64,000 bases of DNA from Nocardioides daedukensis (GTDB lineage Bacteria > Actinomycetota > Actinomycetes > Propionibacteriales > Nocardioidaceae). The DNA is taken from assembly GCF_013408415.1 (NCBI RefSeq), contig NZ_JACCAA010000001.1, positions 3,534,001 to 3,598,000 of the forward strand, given 5' to 3'. The notes under the pieces are model-generated. The model was not told where the DNA came from. It ran no database searches and saw only the letters and a list, made by a program, of their open reading frames with translations. This document shows, one piece after another, positions 41,699 to 50,791 of the stretch. Position 1 is the first letter of the stretch. Each line of letters begins with the position of its first letter. Made by a program: the position numbers and the translations under genes.

Positions 41699-43314
41699 GC
41701 GACGAGACACTGGCCGAGATGCTTGAGCGCACGGCCGACCGCACCGAGGTCGGTGCCCCGCCGATGAACCAGATGTACGCCGCCGCGCAGAGGTCCCGGC
41801 GCCGTCGCGGAGCCTGGACCGCACTGGCATCGGCCGCGGCCGTCGCGACTGTGATCGGCGGAATCGCGGTGCTGTCGCCGGACCCCGGGGGGAAGCCTTC
41901 GGTTGCCGAGCCCGGCCTCGTCACCCCTGCGCCGGGGATGCGGCTGGTCGGGATCGAGAACGTGGTGATCGAGGTGCCGCAGGAGTGGGGGACGAACGAG
42001 GTGCGGTGTGGCACCCCGCAGGCAGACACGGTGGTTATCGATCAGGGCCTCACTCCCGCTTGCGGGTGGAGTCGGCCGGCCGTCGTGAGCAGCGTGAAGA
42101 TCACTCGAGATGGGCGTGATGTCGCCGCGAAGTGGGAGCAGATCGAGGTTGACGGAGTGAAGGCATCTCGTGCGGAGATCCCCTGTACCCATTACTTCGA
42201 CGTCGGCGGAGGGATGAGTGACATCTGTCGGTCGGCTGTCGAGTTCCCCGAGCAGGACGTCCAGGTCCTGGCTGAGGTGTCGAACCCTGATCTGGACCAG
42301 GCGCGTGCCGAGGTGGACGAAATCCTGTCCCGGATCCGGGTCCTGCCCGACGGCCAGACCACCATCCCGCTGCGCGAGTCGGTCTCTCTGGAGATGCAGG
42401 CGAAGTCAGGTGCCGAATACGTTCGGCTACTCAAGCAGATGGGTCTCGAACCGCGCGTGGAGTACGTGGAGAACAAGGAGATCCCGGACGGATTCGCCGT
42501 CGGCGTCGATCCGGTTGTTGGCACGCCGGTCAAGGTCGGCGAGGAGGTCACCGTCCAGATCACCGGTGACGCCGCGAAGAACACCACCGCTCCAACGACC
42601 GAGGAGACGAAGGCTCCGGGCAAGGACAAGACCGATGGAACCGAAACCCTCGACATCCCCGACGGGAAGCAACTGGTCGCCAGCGGTCGGTTCGCCTTCA
42701 CCGTGCCACAGGACTGGGGCATGAACACGACCGAGTGCGGAACCCCATCAGTGAACACGGTCCTGATGCCAGTGGGACTGGGGGAGCGGTTGTGCAAGTT
42801 CTACCGCCAGCCAGGGGTGCAGACGGTGGAGTTCGGCTCAGGATTGTCCAGAGCTGGAATCGAGAATCCGGAGCGGGTGCAGGTGGACGGCAATCAGGCC
42901 AGACGGGAAGAGATCCAGTGCGACCCGCTGGAAGGGACGCCGGGCGCAGTGCTGTGCTCGGGTGGGCTGTACTTCATAGACGACCAGGTGACTCTTCGGG
43001 CAGCGTCCTCGCACACGGTTGAAGCGACGGCTCGCCTCCAGGTCGAGCAACTCCTCAGCGGAGTCAGCGTGCTGCCCGATGGCTGGGCCGGGGTGCCAGG
43101 TCTGGATGACGCCAACAATCACCCGGACGGCAAACCAACCGAGCGGTATCGCGATGCTTTGGAAGACCTTGGCTTCGAGGTGGCGATCAGGACGATCACC
43201 GAAGGCTTCACCACGGGCGCGAAAGAGGGGACCATAGTGGAAGTCTCTCCGGCGCCTGGCAGTGTGCTGCGCAAGGGCGAACAGGTGACCATGACAGTCA
43301 CCAAGAACGATTGA
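41695..43314 (+). CDS. Membrane protein with duplicated unknown-plus-PASTA module, partner of ECF sigma
   Basis: A 539-aa protein. The cytoplasmic residues 1-40 could hold the sigma factor; a transmembrane helix spans about 41-60. Outside there are two copies of one module: domain A (82-225) and PASTA 1 (237-291), then domain B (325-465) and PASTA 2 (483-537). Domains A and B share VPQ-W-G, CGTP and VLPDG, and each has four cysteines at matching spacing (105, 123, 164, 178; 348, 367, 409, 421), suggesting disulfides. PASTA domains bind peptidoglycan fragments in known kinases. I infer an anti-sigma or sensor role; no zinc anti-sigma motif is visible. The unknown domain resembles nothing I can name. 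Confidence 0.7.
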   Translation: MSDETLAEMLERTADRTEVGAPPMNQMYAAAQRSRRRRGAWTALASAAAVATVIGGIAVLSPDPGGKPSVAEPGLVTPAPGMRLVGIENVVIEVPQEWGTNEVRCGTPQADTVVIDQGLTPACGWSRPAVVSSVKITRDGRDVAAKWEQIEVDGVKASRAEIPCTHYFDVGGGMSDICRSAVEFPEQDVQVLAEVSNPDLDQARAEVDEILSRIRVLPDGQTTIPLRESVSLEMQAKSGAEYVRLLKQMGLEPRVEYVENKEIPDGFAVGVDPVVGTPVKVGEEVTVQITGDAAKNTTAPTTEETKAPGKDKTDGTETLDIPDGKQLVASGRFAFTVPQDWGMNTTECGTPSVNTVLMPVGLGERLCKFYRQPGVQTVEFGSGLSRAGIENPERVQVDGNQARREEIQCDPLEGTPGAVLCSGGLYFIDDQVTLRAASSHTVEATARLQVEQLLSGVSVLPDGWAGVPGLDDANNHPDGKPTERYRDALEDLGFEVAIRTITEGFTTGAKEGTIVEVSPAPGSVLRKGEQVTMTVTKND

Positions 43315-43378
43315 GGGAGACAGCAGTGGATAGCAGCCACGTGGTGCGAGTAGATCACTGCCATCTTCCGAAGTCGGC

Positions 43379-43861
43379 TCAGTAGCCCAATCGGAACGCA
43401 ATCAATTCAACGCCCGGCACCGGCGACCAGTCCCGCTCCGGCAGCCGCTCGAATCCGAGCCGTGCATAGAGCCGGTGCGCGGCGGCCATGCCGGGCAGCG
43501 ACGAGAGCACCATCGCCGAGTCACCGTCCGCCCGGGACAACGCGATGCAGTGCTCAGCCAGGGCCACTCCCACGCCCTGCCCCTGTGCGGACGGTGACAC
43601 AGCGAGCATCCGGAACTCGCCCTCGCCGGGCCGGCTGATCTCCCGCCACACCGAGCCCGGCGGGCACCACGTCACGCAGCCGAGCAGAGTTCCTGAGTCG
43701 TCCGAGGCAACCCACAGTTCCGCCTCCTTCGCGCGAGCTCTGGCATCGCGCAACTTGTCGACGTACGGATCGGCCGGCCCCAACGTGAAGTCGGCGTACG
43801 CAGCAGCAGTGAGCTCGCCGAGAGCGGCGTACTCCGAGGGTTCGGCCAGGCGGACACGCAT
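43379..43861 (-). CDS. GNAT family N-acetyltransferase
   Basis: A 160-aa GNAT: GEFRMLAVSPSAQGQGVGVALAE is the acetyl-CoA loop (Q/RxxGxG/A) and AAHRLYARLGFERLPERDW the C-terminal motif. The substrate is unknown. ATG 43861 is preferred to TTG 43864. It lies about 30 nt after the acetolactate-synthase-like gene on the reverse strand. Confidence 0.9.
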   Translation of the reverse strand: MRVRLAEPSEYAALGELTAAAYADFTLGPADPYVDKLRDARARAKEAELWVASDDSGTLLGCVTWCPPGSVWREISRPGEGEFRMLAVSPSAQGQGVGVALAEHCIALSRADGDSAMVLSSLPGMAAAHRLYARLGFERLPERDWSPVPGVELIAFRLGY

Positions 43862-43891
43862 CAACGGACCTCGGCCATCAGATCGAGGGCA

Positions 43892-45550
43892 TCAGATGCC
43901 GAACGTGTTCCGCGGGTAGGCCGCGTTGACGTCGGTGATCACGTTGACCAGGTAGGGCACGCCCGAGTCGAAGGCGCGGTCGATGGCCGGCCCGATCTGG
44001 CGCGGGTCGGTGACGGTCTCCCCGCCACCGCCCAGGGCCTTGACCACCTCGTCGTACGCCGTCTGCGGCGCCAGGTCGGCGGCCACGTCATAGCCGTAGA
44101 GCATCTGCATCGGCCCCTTCTCCAGCCCCCAGGCGGAGTTGTTGCCGCAGACCATCACCACCGGGAGGTCTTGACGGACCAGGGAGTCCACGTCCATCAG
44201 CGAGAAGCCCGCCGCTCCGTCGCCGAGCAGGAGCACCACCTGCGAGGACGGGCGGGCCAATCGTGCCGCCATCGCCGCGCCGAGGCCGGCGCCCAGGCAG
44301 CCGTAGGGGCCGGGGTCGAGCCATCCGCCGGGTCGCTTGGGCTCGACGAACTTGCCCGCGAACGAGACGAAGTCGCCGCCGTCACCGATCACCACGGCGT
44401 CGTCGGCAAGGCGCGGAACGAGCTCGCCATAGATCCGAGCCGGGTGGATCGGGTCGGCCTCGGCGCTGAGCAGTGCGCTGTCCCGCTCGACGGTCGCGGC
44501 CACGGTCTCCTGCAGCGATGAGACCCACGGCTTCCAGTCGGGCTTGCGGACCACCCGATCGACCGCGTTGGCGAGACCTTCGAAGCACAGGGACAGGTCG
44601 CCGTGGGCCGAGCCCGCGAGCGTCGCGTGCCCGGACACCTGGGCCGCGGAGTCGGCGATGTGGACCACCTGCGCGGCGGTGGCTCCGTCCTTGCCGCCGA
44701 AGACTCCATAGCCGAGCCGGAAGTCCAGCGGCGTGCCCACCACGACGACCAGGTCTGCGCCGTTCAGTGCCTGGCCACGTGCCTTGGTGACCAGCAGCGG
44801 ATGGCCACCGGGGACGACGCCGCGTCCCATCCCGTTGGTGATCGCGGGAACTCCGAGCGCCTCGACGAACGAGAGCGCAGCGACCTCGGCGCGATCGGCC
44901 CAGACGTCGGTGCCCAGGATGAACACCGGGCGCGAGGACTGGCCGAGCAGTTCGGCGATGGCAGAGATGGCATCCGGGTCCGGCGCCTCGGCCGAGCGCT
45001 CAGCGGGGCCTGACCAGGCGACCTCGGCGGAGTTGAAGAACTCGTCCATCGGCACGTCCACGAAGACCGGTCCGCGGTGCGAGGATCCGGCCACGGTGAA
45101 GGCCTGGTCGATGCCGGTGGCGATCTCGCCCGCGGTGGGGATCGTCCTGGCCAGCTTGGAGATCGGCGCCAGAATCGGCGGCTGGTCGAGCTCCTGCAGG
45201 CTGCCGGTGCCCCAGCGGTTCTGCGGTGCGCGTCCGCCGACGACCACCATCGGGGACCCGGCGAACTGCGCCTGCGCGATCGCGCTGGCCCCGTTGGTGA
45301 CACCCGGGCCGGCGGTGAGCACGGCGAGGCCCGGCGTACGGGTCAGCTTGCCGGTCGCCTCGGCCGCGAACGCGGCGGTCTGCTCGTGGCGCACGTCGAC
45401 GATGCGCATCGGCGGATCGGCCTTGACCGCTCCGTCATACATCGGGAAGACATGTGCGCCCGAGAGGGTGAACATCGCCTGCGTGCCGTGCGCGCGGGCA
45501 ACGTGTACGGCGTGCTCGCCGCCGTGGCCGGAGAGTGTGACGTCGCTCAT
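43892..45550 (-). CDS. Acetolactate synthase-like ThDP enzyme
   Basis: A 552-aa thiamine-diphosphate enzyme. RHEQTAAFAAEA keeps the catalytic Glu, GPGVTNG follows, a central FAD/ADP-like domain lies about 190-330, and the ThDP motif is LGDGAAGFSLMD with NNSAWG. It resembles the stand-alone IlvG/IlvX-type of mycobacteria; there is no ilvN partner here. It may be an acetolactate synthase, an oxalyl-CoA decarboxylase-like or another decarboxylase. TAGCCT (45563-45558) is 7 nt before the ATG, a leaderless start. Confidence 0.85.
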   Translation of the reverse strand: MSDVTLSGHGGEHAVHVARAHGTQAMFTLSGAHVFPMYDGAVKADPPMRIVDVRHEQTAAFAAEATGKLTRTPGLAVLTAGPGVTNGASAIAQAQFAGSPMVVVGGRAPQNRWGTGSLQELDQPPILAPISKLARTIPTAGEIATGIDQAFTVAGSSHRGPVFVDVPMDEFFNSAEVAWSGPAERSAEAPDPDAISAIAELLGQSSRPVFILGTDVWADRAEVAALSFVEALGVPAITNGMGRGVVPGGHPLLVTKARGQALNGADLVVVVGTPLDFRLGYGVFGGKDGATAAQVVHIADSAAQVSGHATLAGSAHGDLSLCFEGLANAVDRVVRKPDWKPWVSSLQETVAATVERDSALLSAEADPIHPARIYGELVPRLADDAVVIGDGGDFVSFAGKFVEPKRPGGWLDPGPYGCLGAGLGAAMAARLARPSSQVVLLLGDGAAGFSLMDVDSLVRQDLPVVMVCGNNSAWGLEKGPMQMLYGYDVAADLAPQTAYDEVVKALGGGGETVTDPRQIGPAIDRAFDSGVPYLVNVITDVNAAYPRNTFGI

Positions 45551-45599
45551 GCCGATGAGGCTAGGCCATCGCGCCAGACGATGGGGCCGAGCGACGAAT

Positions 45600-46427
45600 T
45601 CAGCGTGGGGTCAGGTACTCCGAGTTGGTGCGGCGCAGCGCCTCCGACAACGTCAGCAGCAGGTCGGAGCGGAACTCGGGACGCGGGGAGCCCAGCGACA
45701 GCTGCAGGTTCAGGCCCCTCAGGAACGACTGGGAGTTGAACGCGCGAGCGGTGGGATCGAGCGCGCCACCCTGGGAGGCGATCCGGTTGATCCACGGTTC
45801 GAGCACGTTCAGCGGGACCAGGTTGCGCCGCAGCACGTCCATCGCCGCGGCGGCCAGCCGGTCCGGCTCGCCGTTGACGAGCCGGTGGTGGGTGCTCAGG
45901 TGCAGCCGGTCGCTGATCACGTCGAGGATCACCGTCAGCTCCGCGGCACCCACGCCCGGAGAAGCGGCCAACGCTCCCAACGCGTCGGCGCCGTGGGCCA
46001 CGGCGTGCGCCCAGCCCTTGTCGGCGACGTGGCCACGCAGGTCCTGCTCGCGCAGGAACCAGGAGGCCAACCGGTCACCCCAGGTCAGCACCTTGTCGGT
46101 GGTGAGCAGGTCCGCCACGTTGTTGCGGCGCAGGCACTCGGCCAGCACGAGGGCCGAGAAGCTGCGCCGGAAGACGTTGTCGGAGTCCTTCTCGCCCAGT
46201 CCCACCGCGAGTCCCGCCGCCATCCCGTCGCCGAGCCCGCTCAGCAGGTCGTCATAGACGCCACGAGAGATCCAGGTGGCCAGCACCAGATAGGCGGTCT
46301 CGTCGCGACGCGCCGGATCGATGCTTCCGAGCATCGCGGTCAGCTCCGCTGTGAGGTCGGTCAATGGGCGGTCGTCGGGCACCTCAAGACCTTTGGCGCG
46401 CACGTTTTCCCAAGATGTCCAGCCCAT
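45600..46427 (-). CDS. DUF2785 family protein
   Basis: A 275-aa helical protein, MGWTSWENVRAKGLEVPDD..., with RGVYDDLLSGLGDGMAAGL and DKGWAHAVAHGADALGALA, as in DUF2785. The function is unknown. ATG 46427 has no ribosome site but CAGACT 6 nt upstream, so it is probably leaderless. It is divergent from pdtaS. Confidence 0.8.
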   Translation of the reverse strand: MGWTSWENVRAKGLEVPDDRPLTDLTAELTAMLGSIDPARRDETAYLVLATWISRGVYDDLLSGLGDGMAAGLAVGLGEKDSDNVFRRSFSALVLAECLRRNNVADLLTTDKVLTWGDRLASWFLREQDLRGHVADKGWAHAVAHGADALGALAASPGVGAAELTVILDVISDRLHLSTHHRLVNGEPDRLAAAAMDVLRRNLVPLNVLEPWINRIASQGGALDPTARAFNSQSFLRGLNLQLSLGSPRPEFRSDLLLTLSEALRRTNSEYLTPR

Positions 46428-46511
46428 ACTGACAGTCTGCCAGTAGACGAGTGACGCTTGCCAACTTGCGTCGAGTGCCTCGTCAGGGATGGACAGCACT
46501 ACCCTGACGGG

Positions 46512-47984
46512 GTGCCGACACTCGACGAACTGGCCACCGCGCACACGGACCTCGACGGCGACGACATCGCCTGGCTCGAGCGTCTGATGGCGGACTGGCA
46601 GATCATTGCGGACCTCTCGTTCGCCGACCTGGTCCTCTGGTTGCCGGACAACGAGGGGAAGGGCTTCTGGGCCGGCGGGCAGATGCGCCCGACGACCGGT
46701 CCCACCGCACTGCTCGACGACGTGGTCGGCACCTTCGTGCCCGAGGGACGGCGTCCACTGCTGGACCAGGCGTTGCGCACCGGCCGGGTGATCCGCGAGG
46801 GCGACCCGGAGTGGCGAGACGACGTACCCGTGCGGGTGGAGACGATCCCGGTGCGCCGCGCCGACCGGGTGATCGCGGTGGTGGCGCGCAACACCAACCT
46901 GATGGGTGTGCGTACGCCGAGCCGCCTGGAGCTCTCCTACCTCGAGACCGCGGCCGACCTGACCCAGATGATCAGCCTGGGCCTGTTCCCCTCGCCGGGC
47001 GACCGCAGCGACCACGCGGACACCCCGCGGGTGGGTGACGGGTTCGTCCGGGTCAGCGCGGCCGGCATCGTCACCTATGCCTCACCGAACGCGCAGAGCG
47101 TCTATCGACGGCTCGGCCACACCGGCGACCTGACCAACCGGGTGCTGGTCGACCTCACCCGGGAGCTGATTCCGCCGCGTCGCCGTCCGGACGAGGAGAC
47201 CCTCGGTGCGGTGCTCGGCGGACGCAGCCACAAGGATGCCGAGATCGGCACCGACGGGCTGGTCGTGGTGGCGCGCGCGATCCCGCTGCGTCCCGCCGGG
47301 GAGCACATCGGCGCGCTGATCCTGATGCGCGACATCACCGACCTACGACGCCGTGACCGCGAGCTGGTCACCAAGGACGCCACGATCCGCGAGATCCACC
47401 ACCGGGTGAAGAACAACCTGCAGACGGTGGCGGCACTGCTGCGGCTCCAGGCCCGGCGGATGGGCAACCCGGATGCCAAGGCGGCGCTCGAGGAGGCCGT
47501 ACGACGCGTCGGCTCGATCGCGATCGTCCACGAGACGCTGAGCCGGGCCGTCGAGGAGTACGTCGACTTCGACGAGGTCGCAGACCGGCTGGGCCGGATG
47601 GTCACCGATGTCAGCGCCGTGGGGGAGAGCGTGAAAGTACGTCGCTCGGGTTCCTTCGGCGTGCTGACCTCGGAGGCCGCGACGGCCCTGGCGATGGTGC
47701 TCACCGAGCTGCTGCAGAACTCCGTGGAGCACGGCTACCAGGCGGGGGACCAGGGCCAGATCTCGGTCGAGGCGCGTCGACTGGTCGGCCGGCTGCACGT
47801 CACCATCGAGGATGACGGACTGGGCCTGCCGGAGGGATTCGACCTCGAGTCGACGGTCAACCTCGGCCTGTCGATCGTGCGCACGCTGGTGGAGTCCGAG
47901 CTCGACGGGCAGCTCGAGCTCGGAGCAGCTCATGCGCCGCTGACCACCGGGACGCGCGCGCAGATCGACATCCCGATCGATTGA
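46512..47984 (+). CDS. pdtaS: Sensor histidine kinase PdtaS
   Basis: A 490-aa soluble HisKA_2-type kinase. There is an N-terminal GAF domain (about 20-150: LADLSFADLVLWLPDNEGKG), a PAS domain (about 175-285), the phospho-acceptor motif EIHHRVKNNLQTVAALLRLQ (H296/H297) and an HATPase with ELLQNSVEHGY and DDGLGLP. It is the partner of the RNA-binding response regulator PdtaR in mycobacteria; no pdtaR gene is in the window. I chose GTG 46512 since the alignment with Rv3220c begins there; GTG/ATG starts at 46458 would add 18 unrelated residues. Confidence 0.92.
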   Translation: MPTLDELATAHTDLDGDDIAWLERLMADWQIIADLSFADLVLWLPDNEGKGFWAGGQMRPTTGPTALLDDVVGTFVPEGRRPLLDQALRTGRVIREGDPEWRDDVPVRVETIPVRRADRVIAVVARNTNLMGVRTPSRLELSYLETAADLTQMISLGLFPSPGDRSDHADTPRVGDGFVRVSAAGIVTYASPNAQSVYRRLGHTGDLTNRVLVDLTRELIPPRRRPDEETLGAVLGGRSHKDAEIGTDGLVVVARAIPLRPAGEHIGALILMRDITDLRRRDRELVTKDATIREIHHRVKNNLQTVAALLRLQARRMGNPDAKAALEEAVRRVGSIAIVHETLSRAVEEYVDFDEVADRLGRMVTDVSAVGESVKVRRSGSFGVLTSEAATALAMVLTELLQNSVEHGYQAGDQGQISVEARRLVGRLHVTIEDDGLGLPEGFDLESTVNLGLSIVRTLVESELDGQLELGAAHAPLTTGTRAQIDIPID

Positions 47985-48080
47985 GTCGACCGCGAAGTCC
48001 GGTCAATCCAGGAGCCGGGGTCGACCGAGAACCCCGGTGGAGATCTGCGAAGTCCGTTCGCGCGGGTGCCGCTGTTGAGG

Positions 48081-48332
48081 TCAGGCGGTACGGACGCGGG
48101 CCCGGGCGTTGCGGCGCTTGAGCGCGCGACGCTCGTCCTCGCCGAGTCCACCCCAGACACCGTGGTCCTGTCCCGCCTCGAGGGCCCAGGCAAGGCACTG
48201 TTCGCGCACCTCGCAGCGTCGGCACACCTGCTTGGCCTCTTCGATCTGAAGGATCGCGGGACCGGTGTTGCCGATCGGGAAGAACAACTCCGGGTCTTCG
48301 TCGAGACACGCGGAGCGATGGCGCCAATCCAT
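48081..48332 (-). CDS. whiB1: WhiB1 iron-sulfur regulator
   Basis: An 83-aa protein, MDWRHRSACLDEDPELFFP..., with ligands C9, C37, C40 and C46, the GVWGG turn and a basic C-terminus RRALKRRNARARVR. It is nearly identical to my memory of mycobacterial WhiB1, an essential NO-sensitive [4Fe-4S] regulator that binds SigA. AAGAGGGAG lies upstream of the ATG. It converges with pdtaS, as in M. tuberculosis. The upstream region holds a GGTCAC-TTT-GGTCAC direct repeat. Confidence 0.95.
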   Translation of the reverse strand: MDWRHRSACLDEDPELFFPIGNTGPAILQIEEAKQVCRRCEVREQCLAWALEAGQDHGVWGGLGEDERRALKRRNARARVRTA

Positions 48333-48476
48333 GGCGGGGGACTCCCTCTTTCGTAAGTCGTCGGCGGCCTGCGGGTCGCCACGTTGAGTTCAAGTGCGCG
48401 CAGGCAGATGACTCACCTGTTTCGGGCGCACGGAACAGATTCGCAAGAGAACGGGCCCAAGACAACCCCTTACAGG

Positions 48477-48491
48477 GGTCACTTTGGTCAC
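48477..48491. promoter_or_regulatory. Direct repeat GGTCAC-TTT-GGTCAC
   Basis: Two GGTCAC copies separated by TTT lie between the divergent whiB1 and 48508 genes, just upstream of TAGAGT (48495-48500). They may be a regulator site; they do not match the palindromic CRP consensus known for whiB1 in mycobacteria. Confidence 0.3.
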
Positions 48492-48507
48492 AAGTAGAGT
48501 TTTCCAC

Positions 48508-48906
48508 GTGATCGACTCTCCCGAAGACCGCTCGCCGGCCCCCTTGACCGTGGCCGCGAGCCTGGCTGCAGTCCAGGCCCTGGTCCTGCTCGGCTACGGG
48601 ATTCTCGAGCTCACGAACACCTCCACCGAGCGACTCGCGATGGGCCTGACCTCGGCCCTGTTCTTCGTGCTCTACGGCCTCGCCCTGGGGTGGGGCGCCT
48701 GGCTGCTCTCCCGTGGATCGTCGGGTGCGCGCAGCCCGATCGTGCTGACCCAGCTGATCCTGCTCGGCGTCGCCTGGAGCTTCCGTGGTGGCGAGACCAC
48801 CATGGTCGCGATCGTGGTGGCGGCTGTCGCGGTCGTGGTGCTCGCCGGGATCTTTCACCCGGCCAGCATCGAGCGCCTCGACGAGCGCGCCGCCATGGAC
48901 GACTGA
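48508..48906 (+). CDS. Small integral membrane protein
   Basis: A 132-aa protein with four hydrophobic helices (about 15-35, 48-68, 79-95, 98-118) and an acidic C-terminus. It has no recognised domain. GTG 48508 is 7 nt after TAGAGT (48495-48500), indicating leaderless expression; GTG 48484 would lie upstream of that -10. Confidence 0.7.
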   Translation: MIDSPEDRSPAPLTVAASLAAVQALVLLGYGILELTNTSTERLAMGLTSALFFVLYGLALGWGAWLLSRGSSGARSPIVLTQLILLGVAWSFRGGETTMVAIVVAAVAVVVLAGIFHPASIERLDERAAMDD

Positions 48907-48950
48907 GAGGCCCTCCCGCTGAGCGGTCGAGTCGGGTCAGCCGAGTCGGA

Positions 48951-49748
48951 TCAGCTCTCGGCCAGTGCCTCGCGCAGGTGCTCGAGCGTCTTGTTCAGCA
49001 GCCTCGAGACGTGCATCTGGCTGACGCCGACCTCGGCTGCGATCTGGGACTGGGTCATGTTCTTGAAGAAGCGCAGCATCAGGATGTTCTTCTCCCGCGC
49101 CGGCAACTGCTCGAGCAGCGGCTTGAGCGACTCGCGCAGCTCGACGTGCTCCAGGCCGGCGTCGTCGACACCCATCGTGTCCAGCATGGTCAGCGCGCCG
49201 CCGTCCTCGCTGCTGTCCCCGGCATCGAGTGAGAGCGTCGAGTAGGCGTTGCTCGACTCGATGCCCTCGATGACCTCCTCCACCGGACAACCGATCGCCT
49301 CAGCGAGCTCGGAGGGGGTGGGGGAGCGACCCAGAGACTGGTTCAGCTCGGCGGTCGTGGCGCTGATCTGCATCCGCAGCTCCTGCAACCGGCGGGGGAC
49401 CCGGATCGCCCAGCCCTTGTCGCGGAAGTGGCGCTTGATCTCGCCGATGATGGTGGGAGTTGCGTACGTCGAGAACTCGACGCCCCGGTCGGTGTCGAAG
49501 CGGTCCACGGCCTTGATCAGCCCGATCGTGCCGACCTGGACCAGGTCCTCGTAGGGCTCACCGCGGTTGCGGAAGCGCCGTGCGCAGTGCTCGACGAGCG
49601 GCAGGTGCAGCTGGACGAGGTCGTCGCGCGCGACGGAGCGTTCGGCCGTGCTGCGCTCCTGGTCGCCGACGATGGCGAACAGCGCAGCACTGGCCCGTTT
49701 CATTGCCGCGAGCGGCGTCTCGGGTGGGCCCCCGGTCTCGGTACTCAT
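48951..49748 (-). CDS. sigF: SigF/SigB-family stress sigma factor
   Basis: A 265-aa sigma factor with regions 2 (YEDLVQVGTIGLIKAVDRFD), 3 (RRLQELRMQISATTAEL) and 4 (LPAREKNILMLRFFKNMTQS, then VSQMHVSRLL). It belongs to the SigB/SigF general-stress group, controlled by partner switching. It begins 1 nt after the stop of its anti-sigma gene. Confidence 0.93.
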   Translation of the reverse strand: MSTETGGPPETPLAAMKRASAALFAIVGDQERSTAERSVARDDLVQLHLPLVEHCARRFRNRGEPYEDLVQVGTIGLIKAVDRFDTDRGVEFSTYATPTIIGEIKRHFRDKGWAIRVPRRLQELRMQISATTAELNQSLGRSPTPSELAEAIGCPVEEVIEGIESSNAYSTLSLDAGDSSEDGGALTMLDTMGVDDAGLEHVELRESLKPLLEQLPAREKNILMLRFFKNMTQSQIAAEVGVSQMHVSRLLNKTLEHLREALAES

Positions 49749-49749
49749 C

Positions 49750-50124
49750 TCAGGCGTCGACCGTCGAGTGCATCGTCATCGAGACGATCAGGTTGCCCTC
49801 GGTGTGCGCGAACTCTGCATGTGTCGTCAGAGCGGTGAGGACTTGCCAGGCGAAGCCTTCCTCCTCCGGCAGCTCGGGCGAGGCGGTGGGGACCGAGATC
49901 GTGATCGTGACCTCGCCCGGCGACAGGTGGAAGGCGCAGGTGAGGTCACTGCCCTCGGTCGCGGACGGCAGCACCATGGCGCAGGCCTCGCCCACGGCCA
50001 TCCGCAGGTCCTCGATGTCATCGACGGTGAAGTCGAGCCGGGCCGCCAGGCTCACCGTGGTGGCACGCAGCACGGAGACGTAGGCGCTGTCTACGGGGAG
50101 CCTCAGCTCGACGTCGGGTCGCAT
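49750..50124 (-). CDS. rsbW: Anti-sigma kinase RsbW
   Basis: A 124-aa GHKL ATPase-like protein: DIEDLRMAVGEACAMVLPSA carries the N-box (here E and A in place of the usual N), and the G-boxes are weak. It is presumably the SigF anti-sigma factor. No RsbV antagonist is nearby. ATG 50124 is 6 nt after TATGTT (50136-50131), so the operon mRNA is probably leaderless. Confidence 0.88.
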   Translation of the reverse strand: MRPDVELRLPVDSAYVSVLRATTVSLAARLDFTVDDIEDLRMAVGEACAMVLPSATEGSDLTCAFHLSPGEVTITISVPTASPELPEEEGFAWQVLTALTTHAEFAHTEGNLIVSMTMHSTVDA

Positions 50125-50255
50125 GCGCCCAACATATCGCTTGGCCTGTCCGGTGGCCGATGACCGGGCCGAGGAGATCAATCGGCTCGAGGACGAGGCC
50201 GGGTGGAAGCTCGGCTGGCTGGAAGGTCAGTCGGCTGGAAGTTGCGGAAATGACC

Positions 50256-50300
50256 CGAGGGGCCGATCCCGCGGTGTGCACCGCAGGGATCGACCCCTCG
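50256..50300 (-). terminator. Terminator of the sodN transcript
   Basis: CGAGGGG...GATCCC-GCGGTG pairs with CACCGC...GGGATC...CCCCTCG, a long nested stem. Read on the reverse strand TCATTTCC follows. It fills much of the 211-nt gap between rsbW and sodN; the rest (50125-50255) shows nothing else. Confidence 0.7.
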
Positions 50301-50335
50301 AGCGTCAGTCTCTGACCGTTCGTGGAGGAACGGGA

Positions 50336-50737
50336 TCAGGCCTTCTTGGTCTCCCAGAAGATCTCAGCGATCTCGTCGATCTTCGCAAGCAGGTCGTCGG
50401 CCGCCTTGGCGTCCATCGTGCCCTTGGTGCCGCCGGCACCGGCGAGCTTGGTGGCCTCGTTGACCAGGGTGTGCAGCTGCGGGTACTTCTCGAAGTGCGG
50501 CGGCTTGAAGTAGTCGGTCCACAGCACCCACAGGTGGTGCTTGACGAGCTCCGAGCGCTCTTCCTTGATCAGGATCGCGCGGGTGCGGAAGTCCGGGTCG
50601 TCGTTGTCGGCGAGCTTGCCGATGACGGCCTTGATGGACTCGGCCTCGATGCGGGCCTGGGCCGGGTCATAGACACCGCACGGCAGGTCGCAGTGGGCGG
50701 AGGCTTCGACAGTGGGGGCGAACAGTCGCTCAAGCAT
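50336..50737 (-). CDS. sodN: Nickel superoxide dismutase
   Basis: A 133-aa precursor. Residues 1-14 are the propeptide; cleavage before H15 exposes the nickel hook H15-C16-D-L-P-C20-G-V-Y of mature NiSOD. The C-terminal four-helix part has HLWVLWTDYFKPPHFEKYP. It is a cytoplasmic hexamer that removes superoxide. ATG 50737 has AAAGGA upstream. It is divergent from sodX. Confidence 0.96.
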   Translation of the reverse strand: MLERLFAPTVEASAHCDLPCGVYDPAQARIEAESIKAVIGKLADNDDPDFRTRAILIKEERSELVKHHLWVLWTDYFKPPHFEKYPQLHTLVNEATKLAGAGGTKGTMDAKAADDLLAKIDEIAEIFWETKKA

Positions 50738-50791
50738 GCTTGGCGTCCTTTCGTCAGGGGGAATGTGCACGTGACTGCGACACTACTCCGC

